DNA from: Salinimonas chungwhensis DSM 16280
GTDB lineage: Bacteria > Pseudomonadota > Gammaproteobacteria > Enterobacterales > Alteromonadaceae
Length of the DNA stretch: 64,000 nt
Direction: 5' to 3'
Assembly (NCBI RefSeq): GCF_000378185.1
Contig: NZ_KB899376.1
Location: forward strand, 524,357 to 588,356
The translations under genes were made by a program, and so were the position numbers. Numbering within the stretch: the first letter of the stretch is position 1; each line of letters opens with the position of its first letter. The notes beneath the pieces were generated by a model. The model was not told the origin of the DNA and ran no database searches. It saw only the letters and a list, made by a program, of their open reading frames with translations. This document shows positions 36,425 through 48,303 of this stretch, in pieces.

Positions 36425-36814
36425 ATGGCTCGCTACTCTATATTGATAACGCATTCTCCCGGTGAGATATCACACACCATCGCCGCCCAGCGTTTCGCCA
36501 GGCAGGTTGCTGGTGCTGGTCATATGCTCAGCAATATTTTCTTTTACGGTAATGGCACCTATCACGCCAACGCATTTATGCAAATCCCCAGTGACGAACA
36601 TCAAAGTTACAGTGAGTGGTGCGACATAAGCCGGGATGCCAGGTGCCCACTAATGGTATGCGTCACCGCAGCTGTTAAACGAGGTTTGCTCTGTGCAACT
36701 GAGGCTCAGGATGCTGGCGTTACAGCAGTGACCTTACAAGCGCCATTTGAGCAAGTTGGGCTTGGTGAATTTTTTACCCAGTTACACGATTGTGACCATC
36801 TGGTGCAGTTCTAA
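36425..36814 (+). CDS. tusD: Sulfurtransferase complex subunit TusD
   Basis: A 129-residue DsrE-fold protein. Cys79 in RCPLMVCVTAAVKRG corresponds to the persulfide-carrying Cys78 of E. coli TusD. With TusB and TusC it forms the hexamer that relays sulfur from TusA to TusE for 2-thiouridine in tRNA wobble positions. It overlaps tusC by 1 nt (TAATG). Confidence 0.95.
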   Translation: MARYSILITHSPGEISHTIAAQRFARQVAGAGHMLSNIFFYGNGTYHANAFMQIPSDEHQSYSEWCDISRDARCPLMVCVTAAVKRGLLCATEAQDAGVTAVTLQAPFEQVGLGEFFTQLHDCDHLVQF

Positions 36815-37161
36815 TGGCAAAGATACTCATTCATTTCTACAGTGCACCATATACATCGAACACCTGTGCCGAAGGCCTTGATTTTGCTATTGCAGCAACC
36901 AACTACGGGCATGAGGTTTCAGTTTTATTTTCAGATCACGCTGTGCACATATGGCAACCTGAGCAGTCACCTGCGCCGGGGATAAAAAACCTTGCAAAAC
37001 GATTAAAAGCTTTACCACTTTTTGATATTGAAAATTTGTATATCTGCAGTATGTCAGCCAGTGCTCACGATTTGCAGATAAGCTCGCCGTTAGTTACTGC
37101 CTTAGACGGCGAACAAATAAATCAATTGATTCTAAACGCCGATCACGTGGTTACTTTCTGA
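36814..37161 (+). CDS. tusC: Sulfurtransferase complex subunit TusC
   Basis: A 115-residue DsrF-type subunit, beginning ILIHFYSAPYTSNTCAEGLDFA and ending with a hydrophobic strand. It has no conserved active cysteine of the TusD type and is structural in the TusBCD hexamer. It overlaps both neighbours by 1 nt. Confidence 0.93.
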   Translation: MAKILIHFYSAPYTSNTCAEGLDFAIAATNYGHEVSVLFSDHAVHIWQPEQSPAPGIKNLAKRLKALPLFDIENLYICSMSASAHDLQISSPLVTALDGEQINQLILNADHVVTF

Positions 37162-37418
37162 TGGTTATTGTTATAAAAAGGGCTCAGATCAGCGATGCCA
37201 AAAAACGCCAATTGGCTTTATTATCAGCTCAGCATGCTGTGCTATTAATGGGTGACGGCGTTTATTTGGCGCCGCATCTGCCTGAATTACGCTGCCGTTG
37301 TTATATTTATTCTCTCGATGCAACAGTACGTGGTATCCGCAACTACGAACAACAGTTGGCTGACGATACAATGCTGGTTACACTTTCCCACACACATTCG
37401 CCCTGGGTAGTTTGGTAA
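37161..37418 (+). CDS. tusB: Sulfurtransferase complex subunit TusB
   Basis: An 85-residue DsrH-like subunit with a [11 protein letters not shown] strand-loop and a C-terminal Trp (WVVW) typical of TusB. It is the third subunit of TusBCD. The tusE ATG overlaps its stop by 1 nt. Confidence 0.9.
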   Translation: MVIVIKRAQISDAKKRQLALLSAQHAVLLMGDGVYLAPHLPELRCRCYIYSLDATVRGIRNYEQQLADDTMLVTLSHTHSPWVVW

Positions 37419-37762
37419 TGAAAGAACAAAACACATTCGATTGGAAAGGACAGTCAGTTCCGGTGGACAAGAATGGTTACTTGCTAAATGTCTCTGACTG
37501 GCAGGAAGACATGGTGCCGGTGCTGGCAGCACAAGAAGGTATTATCTTAAGCGATGCCCACTGGGAAGTAGTGAAATTTGTCCGTCACTTTTATATGGAA
37601 TACGACACCAGCCCGGCAATACGGGCACTGGTGAATGCAATGAAACAAACCTATGGACCAGATAAAGGCAACAGCCGCTATCTGCAGCGGCTTTTTCCCA
37701 AAGGGCCGGCTAAACAGGCGACTAAACTTGCTGGGCTGCCTAAACCGGCGAAATGCCTTTAG
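37418..37762 (+). CDS. tusE: Sulfur relay protein TusE (DsrC family)
   Basis: A 114-residue DsrC-like protein. The tail GLPKPAKCL carries the conserved penultimate Cys that receives the persulfide and passes it to MnmA. A second conserved DsrC cysteine, present in dissimilatory proteins, is not seen, which is consistent with a tRNA thiolation role. The start is the ATG at 37418 that overlaps the tusB stop. Confidence 0.95.
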   Translation: MKEQNTFDWKGQSVPVDKNGYLLNVSDWQEDMVPVLAAQEGIILSDAHWEVVKFVRHFYMEYDTSPAIRALVNAMKQTYGPDKGNSRYLQRLFPKGPAKQATKLAGLPKPAKCL

Positions 37763-37855
37763 AACTGCAGTCTGTGGAATTGAAAAACACATAGACTGCT
37801 CTTCGCAGAGCATGACGATCCCTTTTGTATGTTTTTAATAGTAGTAGCAGAGTAA

Positions 37856-37882
37856 AAAAGCCCGGTAACAAACCGGGCTTTT
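37856..37882. terminator. Bidirectional terminator between tusE and serS
   Basis: AAAAGCCCGGT/ACCGGGCTTTT, an 11-bp stem with an AACAA loop, with T runs on both strands. It serves the convergent tus operon and serS. Confidence 0.9.
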
Positions 37883-37914
37883 CAAAAAGAAGGAATAATG
37901 AATTGAGGAGTATC

Positions 37915-39604
<1,690 letters not shown>

Positions 39605-39605
39605 C

Positions 39606-40916
39606 TTAGCGCTTCCTGTTACTCTGTTGGTTAAGCTGATCCAGAAATTGACGCTTGGCCTGGAGGGTTTTCTCCATACCCCGCTCTTTAGGTTCATAAA
39701 AGCGGGTGCCCGAGAGTTCTTCCGGCAGGTATACTTCCCCGGCTGCAAAAGCATTAGGCTCATCATGAGCGTATCGATACCCTTCCCCATGGCCGAGTTC
39801 TTTCATGAGCTTTGTCGGTGCATTACGCAGGTGATTGGGCACCGCATAGTCTGGGGCTTCACGAGCAGTTCGCATGGCGGCTTTAAATGCGGTGTATACC
39901 GCATTACTTTTCGGCGCCAGTGCGCAATAGACTGCAGCCTGGGCTATAGCACGCTCTCCTTCAGCCGGTCCCACCCGGTGAAATGTATCCCAGGCGCTTA
40001 CGCATAACTGCATTGCCCGGGTATCAGCATTGCCAATATCTTCTGAGGCAATGGCCAGAAGTCGTCGTGCGACATATAAGGCATCGCCTCCACCATTTAA
40101 TATCCGCGCGTACCAGTAAAGTGCCGCATCCGGATCTGAGCCTCTGACTGACTTATGAAAGGCTGATATCAAATCATAAAAAGCGTCACCCTGCTTATCA
40201 TAACTGGCAACTTTTTCCCCGACCGCCTGCTCGATATCAGATAAAACAATAGTCTGCGCACTGGTAAAATCAGCAGCCAGTTCAAGGTATGTTAATAATC
40301 GGCGGGCATCGCCTCCGCACAATCCGATTAATGCCCGGCGGGCATCTGCTTCCAGACTCAGCGAACGGTCACCCAGACCCCGTTCAGCATCACTCAAAGC
40401 ACTGTCCAGTAAGTCATTAAGCGCATCTTCATCCAATGCTTTGAGGACATAAACCCGTGCTCTGGAAAGCAAGGCCTTATTAAGTTCAAAAGAGGGATTC
40501 TCTGTGGTAGCTCCCACAAACGTAACCGTGCCTGATTCGACGTAGGGCAAAAAAGCATCTTGCTGACTCTTATTAAAGCGATGAACCTCATCTACGAAAA
40601 GCAGCGTTCTTTGCTGATAGCGTGCATCGGCTTCGGCCTTTTCCATCGCCGCACGAACATCTTTCACTCCTGCATTAACGGCAGATAAGCGAATAACATT
40701 GGCGTTAGTGTAGCGGGCGATAAGTTCAGCCAGTGTCGTCTTCCCGGTGCCTGGAGGGCCCCACAGAATCATAGAATGGCAATGTCCGGCCTCCAGCATT
40801 TTGCGCAGGGGTTTGCCTTCGCCCACCAGATGCGCCTGACCGGTATATTCATCCACAGTGCGCGGCCGCATACGAGCGGCCAAAGGCGCAAACGGCTCGC
40901 TATCCTCAAATAACAT
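39606..40916 (-). CDS. rarA: Replication-associated recombination protein A (MgsA)
   Basis: A 436-residue AAA+ ATPase related to clamp-loader subunits. Walker [10 protein letters not shown] (about residue 52), Walker [10 protein letters not shown] and the sensor GATTENPSF are visible, then the RarA C-terminal tetramerisation domain. It acts at stalled replication forks. The lolA stop overlaps its start by 1 nt, so ftsK-lolA-rarA-crcB form one transcription unit. Confidence 0.95.
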   Translation of the reverse strand: MLFEDSEPFAPLAARMRPRTVDEYTGQAHLVGEGKPLRKMLEAGHCHSMILWGPPGTGKTTLAELIARYTNANVIRLSAVNAGVKDVRAAMEKAEADARYQQRTLLFVDEVHRFNKSQQDAFLPYVESGTVTFVGATTENPSFELNKALLSRARVYVLKALDEDALNDLLDSALSDAERGLGDRSLSLEADARRALIGLCGGDARRLLTYLELAADFTSAQTIVLSDIEQAVGEKVASYDKQGDAFYDLISAFHKSVRGSDPDAALYWYARILNGGGDALYVARRLLAIASEDIGNADTRAMQLCVSAWDTFHRVGPAEGERAIAQAAVYCALAPKSNAVYTAFKAAMRTAREAPDYAVPNHLRNAPTKLMKELGHGEGYRYAHDEPNAFAAGEVYLPEELSGTRFYEPKERGMEKTLQAKRQFLDQLNQQSNRKR

Positions 40917-41551
40917 TACCGCTGATCGTCTATGGTATAGGTATCAGGAATGGTGACTTCAAATTGGCTCAAAGCAGGCTCAAACTTTGTCTGAATGTGG
41001 TTGAACTCAAGCACACTTGTTTGCCCCTGAGCATCTTTCATAATCAGACGGCTAAGTATATCGCCGTCAAAATACAAATGCAGAGCCTGAATCTGACCAG
41101 TGCCGTCTACCGGCGTAATGCTATAGGCTGAATCTGACATCTTTTGAATAGTAAATTCAGCCCATTGTTTTTCATCGTCAGTCGTTAACAAAACGATTGG
41201 ATTATCCTGAATGGCTGAAGTCTGATCGATGATAGTTACCTGCTCAACAAAGGTGTCTACATTCCAGACGGCACGCCCATCCGCAATAAGCAAAGTCTGG
41301 TCCGGGCGCTTGGTTTCCCAGCGTAATTTATCCGGTCTAGCCATCGTCAGCGCGCCGCTGGCTTCATGAATTACGGTGCCATCCATATCCTTTACAGTTT
41401 GCGTAAAGTCAGCTTTATATTGCTGCATGGTGTCCAGCTTACTCTGCAATGCAGATTTAACATCTTCTTTGTCACTGGCAAGAACGTTATAAGATAACGC
41501 CATCCAGCTTACTGCCAGGCCAGTCAGTAACAGTTTCATGGTACTTTTCAT
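40916..41551 (-). CDS. lolA: Outer-membrane lipoprotein carrier LolA
   Basis: A 211-residue periplasmic chaperone. A signal peptide (about 1-25, cleavage after VLA) is followed by the LolA beta-barrel with [31 protein letters not shown], a signature segment. It ferries lipoproteins from LolCDE to LolB. It lies 11 nt after ftsK, the same order as in E. coli (ftsK-lolA-rarA). Confidence 0.96.
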   Translation of the reverse strand: MKSTMKLLLTGLAVSWMALSYNVLASDKEDVKSALQSKLDTMQQYKADFTQTVKDMDGTVIHEASGALTMARPDKLRWETKRPDQTLLIADGRAVWNVDTFVEQVTIIDQTSAIQDNPIVLLTTDDEKQWAEFTIQKMSDSAYSITPVDGTGQIQALHLYFDGDILSRLIMKDAQGQTSVLEFNHIQTKFEPALSQFEVTIPDTYTIDDQR

Positions 41552-41562
41552 GATTAACTTTC

Positions 41563-44073
41563 CTAATCCTTTGGTGGTGGGGGCGCAACAACCTCACGGT
41601 TACCATTGTGTCCCGGTGAACTTACGACGCCACTTTGCTCCATTTGTTCCACCAAACGTGCTGCTCGATTGTAACCAATTCTGAATTTACGCTGTACGCC
41701 AGATACGCTCGCCCGACGACTTTCGGTAACATAAGCCACTGCCTCATCGTAAAATTCATCAAATTCCTGATCGCCCCCCTCAGGTTGTTCACCCGGCAGT
41801 AACACTTCCGCGCTGGCCTCAGGATTAAGAATCTCATCGATATATTCAGGTTCGCCACGCTTCTGCCAGTCGGCAACAACCGCGTGCACTTCGTGATCGT
41901 CGACAAACGCACCATGAACCCGCGTAGGTACAGGGCTACCCGGTGGTAGATAAAGCATATCCCCCATTCCCAGCAGCGCTTCAGCGCCCTGCTGGTCAAG
42001 TATTGTACGCGAGTCAATTTTACTGGACACCTGGAATGCAATACGGGTAGGAATATTGGCTTTTATAAGCCCGGTAATTACATCAACAGAAGGTCGCTGT
42101 GTAGCCAGCACTAAGTGGATACCCGCTGCCCTGGCTTTTTGAGCGATTCTGGCAATAAGTTCTTCCACCTTTTTGCCTACGATCATCATCATGTCGGCAA
42201 ATTCATCTACCACCACCACGATACTCGGCAACTTCTCTAACGCCGGCGCTTCTGTTTCCATACTTTCTTCTGAACGCCACAGCGGATCTTTTATAGGTTC
42301 ACCAGCCTCTATGGCCTTTTTAACCTTTGTATTATAACCTTTGAGATTTCTGACACCTAGCGCAGACATCAGTTTGTAACGGCGTTCCATTTCCCCTACA
42401 CACCAGCGCAGCGCATTGGCCGCTTCTTTCATGTCAGTCACCACCTCGGCCAGCAGATGCGGAATTCCTTCGTAAACTGAAAGCTCCAACATTTTGGGAT
42501 CGATCATTATCATCCTGACATCTTCGGGCGTCGATTTATAAAGCAGGCTTAGAATCATAACATTCACACCCACTGACTTACCCGAGCCTGTTGTACCGGC
42601 TACCAGCAGATGAGGCATTTTAGCCAGGTCAACCACTACCGGTTTGCCACTGATATCTGCACCCAGAACCATTGTTAGTGGGGAGGAATTGCTCTGGAAG
42701 GTCTCACAGCTAATTACCTCACTTAAACGCACCATTTCCCGGGTCTTATTGGGTAACTCTAGCCCTATTACAGATTTGCCGGGAATCACTTCCACCACCC
42801 GAACGGAAATAGCCGACATTGCCCGCGCCAAATCCTTGGACAGTGCAGTGATTTTACTCACTTTAACACCTGGTGCTAAATCCAGCTCAAAGCGAGTGAT
42901 TACAGGGCCGGGAAAAACGCCCACAACGTTTGCCTGAATATTGAAATCTGCCAGCTTTTCCTCGACCAGCCGGGACACGGCATCCAGTTCTTCCTGCGTA
43001 ATAGGGTTTTCATGGCGGTCCGGACGCTCCAGCAGGTCCACAGAAGGCATAGGCTCCTGGCTTTTTTCGTTATTAGTTACCGACGGTGCCGCAGCTTGTG
43101 GCTGATGAGTGGCTTTCTCTCCTCCCCTGCCATTGCCGGACGGTTTAACTTTTTCTTTCAGTGCGGAAACAGAAAAGCGCGGTTTAGTCTGTTCCTCTTC
43201 CTGCGGGCGAGCATTTTTCGCAGAAACATCAGACTGCTGGGTGGTCTCTGCCACTTGAGTGTCGTCGACATGAAACGGTGGCTCATCATCAACATCAAAT
43301 ATTTCATCGGGGATCCCAAAGGTAGGCTCCGAGCGCTGCTGTTGCGGTTCAGCCGCCTGCTTAAAGCTCGCTGTTTCAGGCGGCGGCTCGGCGCGCATAC
43401 TGGTGACGTCCAGCTCATCTGAGTCAGGGGACGTTGAACGTTTGGAAAATGTTGGCAGACTCAATCGCGGGGCTTCAAAATCCAGCAGCTGCTGAGGAGC
43501 TTCCCAGGCTTTTTTGCCCGTCCATAACACCAGGTGACCCATACTATCGATTATCGTTAACCAGCTAATACCTGTCATTAGCGTAAACCCTGTGCAAAAA
43601 AAACACAGGAGTAACAATATGGTCCCCGGTACATTGAAATAGGGAATCAGCGCAGAGCTGATAACATCACCGACAAAGCCGCCGGCAGAAAAATTAAACA
43701 GATCATTGAAGTTGATACTGGCTATACCACTGGCCCCCAGGCTTATCAATAATGCACCGATAATACGCAGGCCAATAGTTAGATAGTCAAAATGTTCCAG
43801 ATGCTTCACATGCTGGAACAAAAACCAGCCCAGAAATGCCGAGCAAAATGGCAGTAAATAGGCCAAATAGCCAAAACTGAATAGCAAAAGATCGGCGATC
43901 CAGGCGCCTGTCGCCCCTACCCAATTATGGACATTAAGCTGCAGTCCAGCCTGACTCCAACCCGGGTCCCCCGGATGAAAAGAAGCCAACGCCAGTAGTA
44001 AATAAAAAGCAAATACGCAGGCAATGATCATACCTGCTTCCAGCAACCGCTGAATCCCGGAAAGTCGCGCCAT
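41563..44073 (-). CDS. ftsK: DNA translocase FtsK
   Basis: An 836-residue protein with four to five N-terminal membrane helices (residues 12-180), a charged linker of about 200 residues, the RecA-like motor with Walker [13 protein letters not shown] near residue 495 and Walker [14 protein letters not shown], and a C-terminal winged-helix gamma domain (about 770-830) with [18 protein letters not shown] that reads KOPS. The linker is much shorter than in E. coli FtsK (1329 aa). It moves chromosome ends for XerCD recombination at the septum. Confidence 0.97.
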   Translation of the reverse strand: MARLSGIQRLLEAGMIIACVFAFYLLLALASFHPGDPGWSQAGLQLNVHNWVGATGAWIADLLLFSFGYLAYLLPFCSAFLGWFLFQHVKHLEHFDYLTIGLRIIGALLISLGASGIASINFNDLFNFSAGGFVGDVISSALIPYFNVPGTILLLLCFFCTGFTLMTGISWLTIIDSMGHLVLWTGKKAWEAPQQLLDFEAPRLSLPTFSKRSTSPDSDELDVTSMRAEPPPETASFKQAAEPQQQRSEPTFGIPDEIFDVDDEPPFHVDDTQVAETTQQSDVSAKNARPQEEEQTKPRFSVSALKEKVKPSGNGRGGEKATHQPQAAAPSVTNNEKSQEPMPSVDLLERPDRHENPITQEELDAVSRLVEEKLADFNIQANVVGVFPGPVITRFELDLAPGVKVSKITALSKDLARAMSAISVRVVEVIPGKSVIGLELPNKTREMVRLSEVISCETFQSNSSPLTMVLGADISGKPVVVDLAKMPHLLVAGTTGSGKSVGVNVMILSLLYKSTPEDVRMIMIDPKMLELSVYEGIPHLLAEVVTDMKEAANALRWCVGEMERRYKLMSALGVRNLKGYNTKVKKAIEAGEPIKDPLWRSEESMETEAPALEKLPSIVVVVDEFADMMMIVGKKVEELIARIAQKARAAGIHLVLATQRPSVDVITGLIKANIPTRIAFQVSSKIDSRTILDQQGAEALLGMGDMLYLPPGSPVPTRVHGAFVDDHEVHAVVADWQKRGEPEYIDEILNPEASAEVLLPGEQPEGGDQEFDEFYDEAVAYVTESRRASVSGVQRKFRIGYNRAARLVEQMEQSGVVSSPGHNGNREVVAPPPPKD

Positions 44074-44252
44074 AACCCTAAATTTCTTTTAACCGTCTCG
44101 TGCAGCTACGCACTGTTATTAATCAGCATCCATGTATTTATCTTTTGTTTTGACAAAGATAAAACTGGCTTCGGTTTTTTTATTATAACGCTAAGCCTAC
44201 CACAAAGATTTCAGATGCACCTATCTTAAGCTGTACAAAAACACAGATTTTG

Positions 44253-44738
44253 TTATTTCAGGTTAATTCTTACCCGGGTGGTGCTTTTTACTTCTTCCAT
44301 CACAACATACGTTCTTGATTCACTCACGCCGGGTAGCCGCAATAATGTGTCTCCTAACAAGCGTCGGTAACTGGACATATCTGCCACACGTGCTTTTAAC
44401 AGAAAATCAAAGTCGCCAGACACCAAATGACATTCCTGAATATCTTCATGTTCCTGTACGGCGCTGGAAAATTCGGCAAAAATGTCGACCGATGTTTTGG
44501 TTAACGTGATTTCGACGAATACCAACATGGCCGCACCCAGCTTAGCAGGCTCTACCATTGCCCGGTACCCGGTTATATAGCCTTGCGACTCCAGGCGCTT
44601 AACACGTTCCAGACACGGGCTTGCACTAAGCCCTATCTTTCTGGCCAGTTCAACATTGGACAACCGCCCGTCCTTCTGTAGTTCGTTAAGAATATTGCGA
44701 TCTATTCTGTCAAGGTCCTTGGGTGTTTTAACAAGCAT
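44253..44738 (-). CDS. lrp: Leucine-responsive regulatory protein Lrp
   Basis: A 161-residue Lrp/AsnC regulator. It is almost colinear with E. coli Lrp: LDRIDRNILNELQKDGRLSN, the helix-turn-helix with LSASPCLERVKRLE, and the RAM domain IQECHLVSGDFDFLLK. It divergently faces ald, and an Lrp-like box lies between them (44766-44780), so it probably controls alanine catabolism and itself. Confidence 0.96.
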   Translation of the reverse strand: MLVKTPKDLDRIDRNILNELQKDGRLSNVELARKIGLSASPCLERVKRLESQGYITGYRAMVEPAKLGAAMLVFVEITLTKTSVDIFAEFSSAVQEHEDIQECHLVSGDFDFLLKARVADMSSYRRLLGDTLLRLPGVSESRTYVVMEEVKSTTRVRINLK

Positions 44739-44765
44739 AGATAATTCTGCATTTTTAAATTATTG

Positions 44766-44780
44766 CAGAATATTACACCG
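44766..44780 (+). promoter_or_regulatory. Candidate Lrp box in the lrp-ald intergenic region
   Basis: CAGAATATTACACCG matches 13 of 15 positions of the E. coli Lrp consensus YAGHAWATTWTDCTR. It lies 28 nt upstream of the lrp start and 86 nt before ald. Confidence 0.55.
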
Positions 44781-44865
44781 AGGAAGTTTTGTTTTCAGCA
44801 CATACTTTGCTTTATTTGCCAGTATACTGCGCGATCTCAATCAGTCATTCATACAGAGGGCGCTT

Positions 44866-45996
44866 ATGCTTATTGGTGTACCCAAAGAAATTAAAAATCA
44901 CGAGTACCGAATTGGTCTGACCCCAGCTGCAGTTAAGGAGTTTGTTACTCATGGCCACAGGGTAATGGTCGAGACAAACGGCGGCCTGGCGATCGGTTTT
45001 ACTGACGAGATGTACGAGGCTGCGGGGGCCTCAATTGCTGCGACACCAGAAGCCATTTTTGCTGAGGCAGAAATGATTGTAAAAGTAAAAGAGCCACAAC
45101 CTGACGAATGTAAAATGTTACGTAAAGGTCAAACTCTCTACACCTATTTACATCTTGCTCCGGATCCTACCCAGACTGAATTACTGGTTGAGTCTGGTGC
45201 AACCTGCATTGCTTACGAAACTGTCACCGACGATCGCGGTGGCTTGCCATTGTTAGCACCTATGAGTGAAGTTGCTGGCCGGATGTCTGTTCAGGCCGGC
45301 GCGCACTATCTGGAAATTGCTCATGGTGGCTCCGGCACGTTGCTTGGCGGCGTTCCGGGTGTTGCACCGGGCAAGGTGTTGGTGATTGGTGGCGGAGTTG
45401 TCGGTACAAATGCAGCCAAAATGGCTCTGGGGCTTGGTGCTGATGTAACGATTCTTGATCGCTCTTTACCGCGTCTGCGCCAGCTTGACGATATTTTCAA
45501 TGGACGGATTAAAACCGTATTTTCTACGGTTGATGCTATTGAACATTACTCATCGAAAGCGGATTTGGTGGTAGGTGCGGTACTTATTCCTGGCGCAGCA
45601 GCACCTAAGTTGCTAAACCGCGAGCAAATTCGTGCAATGAAGCCTGGTTCGGTGTTGGTAGACGTTGCCATTGACCAGGGCGGTTGCTTTGAAACATCTA
45701 AAGCCACCACCCATCAGGATCCTGTCTACACTGTAGACGAGGTGGTTCACTATTGCGTTGCGAATATGCCGGGCGGCGTTGCCCGGACCTCAACGATGGC
45801 ATTAAACAATGCCACCTTGCCTTTCGGACTTGCTCTGGCCAACAAAGGCCCTGCGCAGGCGATGCTGGATGATCCTCACCTGATGGCTGGTCTTAATGTG
45901 CATGAAGGTAAAGTGACCTATAAAGCAGTTGTTGATGCGCTGGGTGAACAACTTGATCTTACATATGTACCCGCTGCCGACGCGCTGCGTGGTTGA
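44866..45996 (+). CDS. ald: Alanine dehydrogenase
   Basis: A 376-residue NAD-dependent enzyme (alanine to pyruvate and ammonia). N-terminal [20 protein letters not shown], the substrate-binding [10 protein letters not shown] and the Rossmann motif [20 protein letters not shown] are diagnostic. The ATG at 44866 aligns with other Ald proteins; the frame extends 70 codons upstream across the lrp start and is not real coding. It is followed by a bidirectional terminator. Confidence 0.97.
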   Translation: MLIGVPKEIKNHEYRIGLTPAAVKEFVTHGHRVMVETNGGLAIGFTDEMYEAAGASIAATPEAIFAEAEMIVKVKEPQPDECKMLRKGQTLYTYLHLAPDPTQTELLVESGATCIAYETVTDDRGGLPLLAPMSEVAGRMSVQAGAHYLEIAHGGSGTLLGGVPGVAPGKVLVIGGGVVGTNAAKMALGLGADVTILDRSLPRLRQLDDIFNGRIKTVFSTVDAIEHYSSKADLVVGAVLIPGAAAPKLLNREQIRAMKPGSVLVDVAIDQGGCFETSKATTHQDPVYTVDEVVHYCVANMPGGVARTSTMALNNATLPFGLALANKGPAQAMLDDPHLMAGLNVHEGKVTYKAVVDALGEQLDLTYVPAADALRG

Positions 45997-46013
45997 TCTT
46001 TATTGCTGTTTCG

Positions 46014-46042
46014 AAAAAAACCATCCCGCGGGATGGTTTTTT
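46014..46042. terminator. Bidirectional terminator between ald and pyrF
   Basis: The palindrome CCATCCCGCGGGATGG with A and T runs on its two sides, shared by the convergent genes. Confidence 0.9.
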
Positions 46043-46052
46043 ATGTTCTGAC

Positions 46053-46769
46053 TCATTTTTCTAAACTATCAGTGACTTGCTGTAAAACGTCCAGTGGATT
46101 AGAAGCTTGCGTAATAGGCCGTCCCATTACCAGATAATCGACCCCCGCTGCGATTGCGTCTGCCGGCGTCATTACACGTTTTTGATCACCAGTATCGCTA
46201 CCGTGAGGCCTGATTCCGGGGGTAACTAATAAAAAGCCAGCCGGTATAACTTTGCGCAGTGATTCAGCTTCTTTAGCGGAACATACAATGCCATCCAGCC
46301 CCGATTCCACTGTCAGGCTAGCCAAACGACCGACTTGCTCGGCCACACTTACATTGCCGTTAATCTGCTCCATCTGCGCATTGTCCATGCTGGTGAGCAC
46401 GGTCACAGCAATAAGTTTCGTCTGCGGATGGCTGCTGCCCCGCACTGCTTTTAGAGCCGCTTCCATCATTGGTTTGCCGCCACTGGCATGAACGTTAACC
46501 ATCCACACACCCAGTTCGGCTGCAGCTTTACACGCCTTAGCCACCGTATTGGGAATATCGTGAAATTTCAGATCCAGGAAGACCTCAAACTGACGGTCAA
46601 CCAAGTCTCTGACAAACTCAGGCCCGAATAAAGTGAACATCTCTTTACCAACTTTCAGCCGGCACATTTGGGGGTTAATTTTATCAACAAACGCTAACGC
46701 TTTGTCTTTATTATCGTAATCCAATGCCACGATAATTTTGGGATCTACGCTACTCACCTTACTCTCCAT
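46053..46769 (-). CDS. pyrF: Orotidine 5'-phosphate decarboxylase
   Basis: A 238-residue TIM-barrel enzyme for the last step of UMP synthesis. It has [11 protein letters not shown], the catalytic K-x-D-x2-x-D array in [13 protein letters not shown], and [16 protein letters not shown] near the C-terminus. It overlaps the lapB stop by 11 nt; a GTG start 5 codons later (after GGAG) is possible. The order lapA-lapB-pyrF is shared with E. coli. Confidence 0.97.
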   Translation of the reverse strand: MESKVSSVDPKIIVALDYDNKDKALAFVDKINPQMCRLKVGKEMFTLFGPEFVRDLVDRQFEVFLDLKFHDIPNTVAKACKAAAELGVWMVNVHASGGKPMMEAALKAVRGSSHPQTKLIAVTVLTSMDNAQMEQINGNVSVAEQVGRLASLTVESGLDGIVCSAKEAESLRKVIPAGFLLVTPGIRPHGSDTGDQKRVMTPADAIAAGVDYLVMGRPITQASNPLDVLQQVTDSLEK

Positions 46770-47928
46770 CCAGCCCTTTTATCGGCTTAACTACATTCCA
46801 CTTTTTACAGGAAGGACACAACCAATATAGTTTTCGTCCCGAAAAACCACAGCTGACGCAGCGATACTGAGGGCGCTGGGCTATTTGATTTTCGACCAAA
46901 TCTTTAAGTAACTGCAGGCTTTGTGTGGAGGCCTTATCGTCAATTTGGTCAATGTACAGCCCCATGAGGGTTTTGAACCCTTTCATGGTAGGTCGTTTGT
47001 GAAGTTGCTCCAGCAAGTAGTTTGCTGCCTGAACAGTTTCTCCTTTGCGCAATAGCACGTCGACCATAGCCAGATAGGAAGTTGCGCATTCTTGCCAGTG
47101 TGACTCCAGCTGCCGGGCGAATGCATCCCAGTCACCTGTTTGTTCAGCAATGATTTCGAGCTTGGGTACAGCCTCGCTGAACCAGCTAATATCGCGCTCC
47201 GCCACCTGAACAAAGTACGCAGTGGCGTCTTTATATCGCGCCTGTTCCATCGCCATCTGGCCTAACAACAGCCATGGTCGGACAGCACGCTCATCAGCAT
47301 TTACAGCGCTTTGAAGTAGTTCCAGTGCGACGCTGTCATTGTCACTTTTTCGCTCTATCAGGGCCTGTTCACAGTAAAAGTGCGCAAGTCTTTCACTTAC
47401 ATCGTCATTATCGCCGTGGCAATCTACCATTCTGCCAGCCAGCTCAATCGCCCGGCGCCACTCTTTGGTAGTCTGGTAAATGTTGAATAATTGCTGCTGT
47501 GCAACGACATAGTGTTTGTCACTGTTGAGCAATTGCAAAAACGCATTTTCCGCTCGTTCAAGAAAACCAGCCTGAACATAATCGAGACCAAGCTCTTTAA
47601 GGGCATTTTCACGCTGAGTAGATTGAATTTCTTCGCGGGAAACAAGATTTTGATGGACTCGGATGGCGCGATCAATCTCGCCCCGATGTCGAAAAAAGTT
47701 TCCCATTGCTATATGCGTTTCTACCGTATCACTGTTCAGATTTATCATCTTAATGAGGGTGTCAACCGCTTTATCAGGTTGGTCAGACAGCAAAAAATTC
47801 AGACCACGGAAATAATGTCGGGATAATATGCTGGACTGTTCCCGCTGCGCCTGGCGAACACTATTGCGCCCCATAATCCAGCCATAACCTGCTGCGACGG
47901 GCAAAAGTAGGAACAGCAACTCAAGCAT
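46759..47928 (-). CDS. lapB: Lipopolysaccharide assembly protein LapB (YciM)
   Basis: A 389-residue protein with an N-terminal membrane helix (residues 2-17), a long TPR superhelix (about 35-350) and a C-terminal rubredoxin-like metal knuckle ([19 protein letters not shown]), all as in E. coli LapB. It adapts FtsH to degrade LpxC and so balances LPS and phospholipid synthesis. It lies 1 nt downstream of lapA. Confidence 0.95.
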   Translation of the reverse strand: MLELLFLLLPVAAGYGWIMGRNSVRQAQREQSSILSRHYFRGLNFLLSDQPDKAVDTLIKMINLNSDTVETHIAMGNFFRHRGEIDRAIRVHQNLVSREEIQSTQRENALKELGLDYVQAGFLERAENAFLQLLNSDKHYVVAQQQLFNIYQTTKEWRRAIELAGRMVDCHGDNDDVSERLAHFYCEQALIERKSDNDSVALELLQSAVNADERAVRPWLLLGQMAMEQARYKDATAYFVQVAERDISWFSEAVPKLEIIAEQTGDWDAFARQLESHWQECATSYLAMVDVLLRKGETVQAANYLLEQLHKRPTMKGFKTLMGLYIDQIDDKASTQSLQLLKDLVENQIAQRPQYRCVSCGFSGRKLYWLCPSCKKWNVVKPIKGLDGE

Positions 47929-47929
47929 A

Positions 47930-48190
47930 TTAGTTGTCTTTTAAGGCCTTTTTCAAACGACTTCGGGTGCTTGTCAATTGCACTCGTACTGTTAGCCAGC
48001 TTGTCAGCATAATGAGAAACCCAATTATTACGCCAATTGCCAGCGATATCGCAATCAACGTGGATATCCTTATTTGCGCTTTCGCAATCAGATAATTGAC
48101 CGAGATAATAGCTTCATTCTGGGAGCCAATAGCAAATGCCATAACCAGAAGAAACACAATAATCAGAAGTGAAATAATTCCTTTCAACAC
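47930..48190 (-). CDS. lapA: Lipopolysaccharide assembly protein LapA (YciS)
   Basis: An 86-residue protein with two transmembrane helices (about 4-23 and 42-66), AFAIGSQNEAIISVNYLIA between them and a basic C-terminus, the typical DUF1049/LapA pattern. It works together with LapB. Preceded by a 113-nt gap after the PilZ gene. Confidence 0.92.
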   Translation of the reverse strand: MLKGIISLLIIVFLLVMAFAIGSQNEAIISVNYLIAKAQIRISTLIAISLAIGVIIGFLIMLTSWLTVRVQLTSTRSRLKKALKDN

Positions 48191-48303
48191 AAGCGCCCTG
48201 TTTACTTAAGGTGCTCATGAGCATAGCAAATTGGTGGACTTGTTGATATCACTAGTTACTATATTTGAAGTAAAAAAACACGCATTATCGTCTTTGCCAA
48301 AGG

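Noticed and set aside
39605..39790. Longer frame upstream of crcB
   Set aside because: It lies inside rarA in another frame; CrcB homology begins at the GTG at 39604.
44656..44865. Upstream extension of the ald reading frame by 70 codons
   Set aside because: It runs antisense through lrp, has no family-like sequence, and the ATG at 44866 aligns with known Ald starts.
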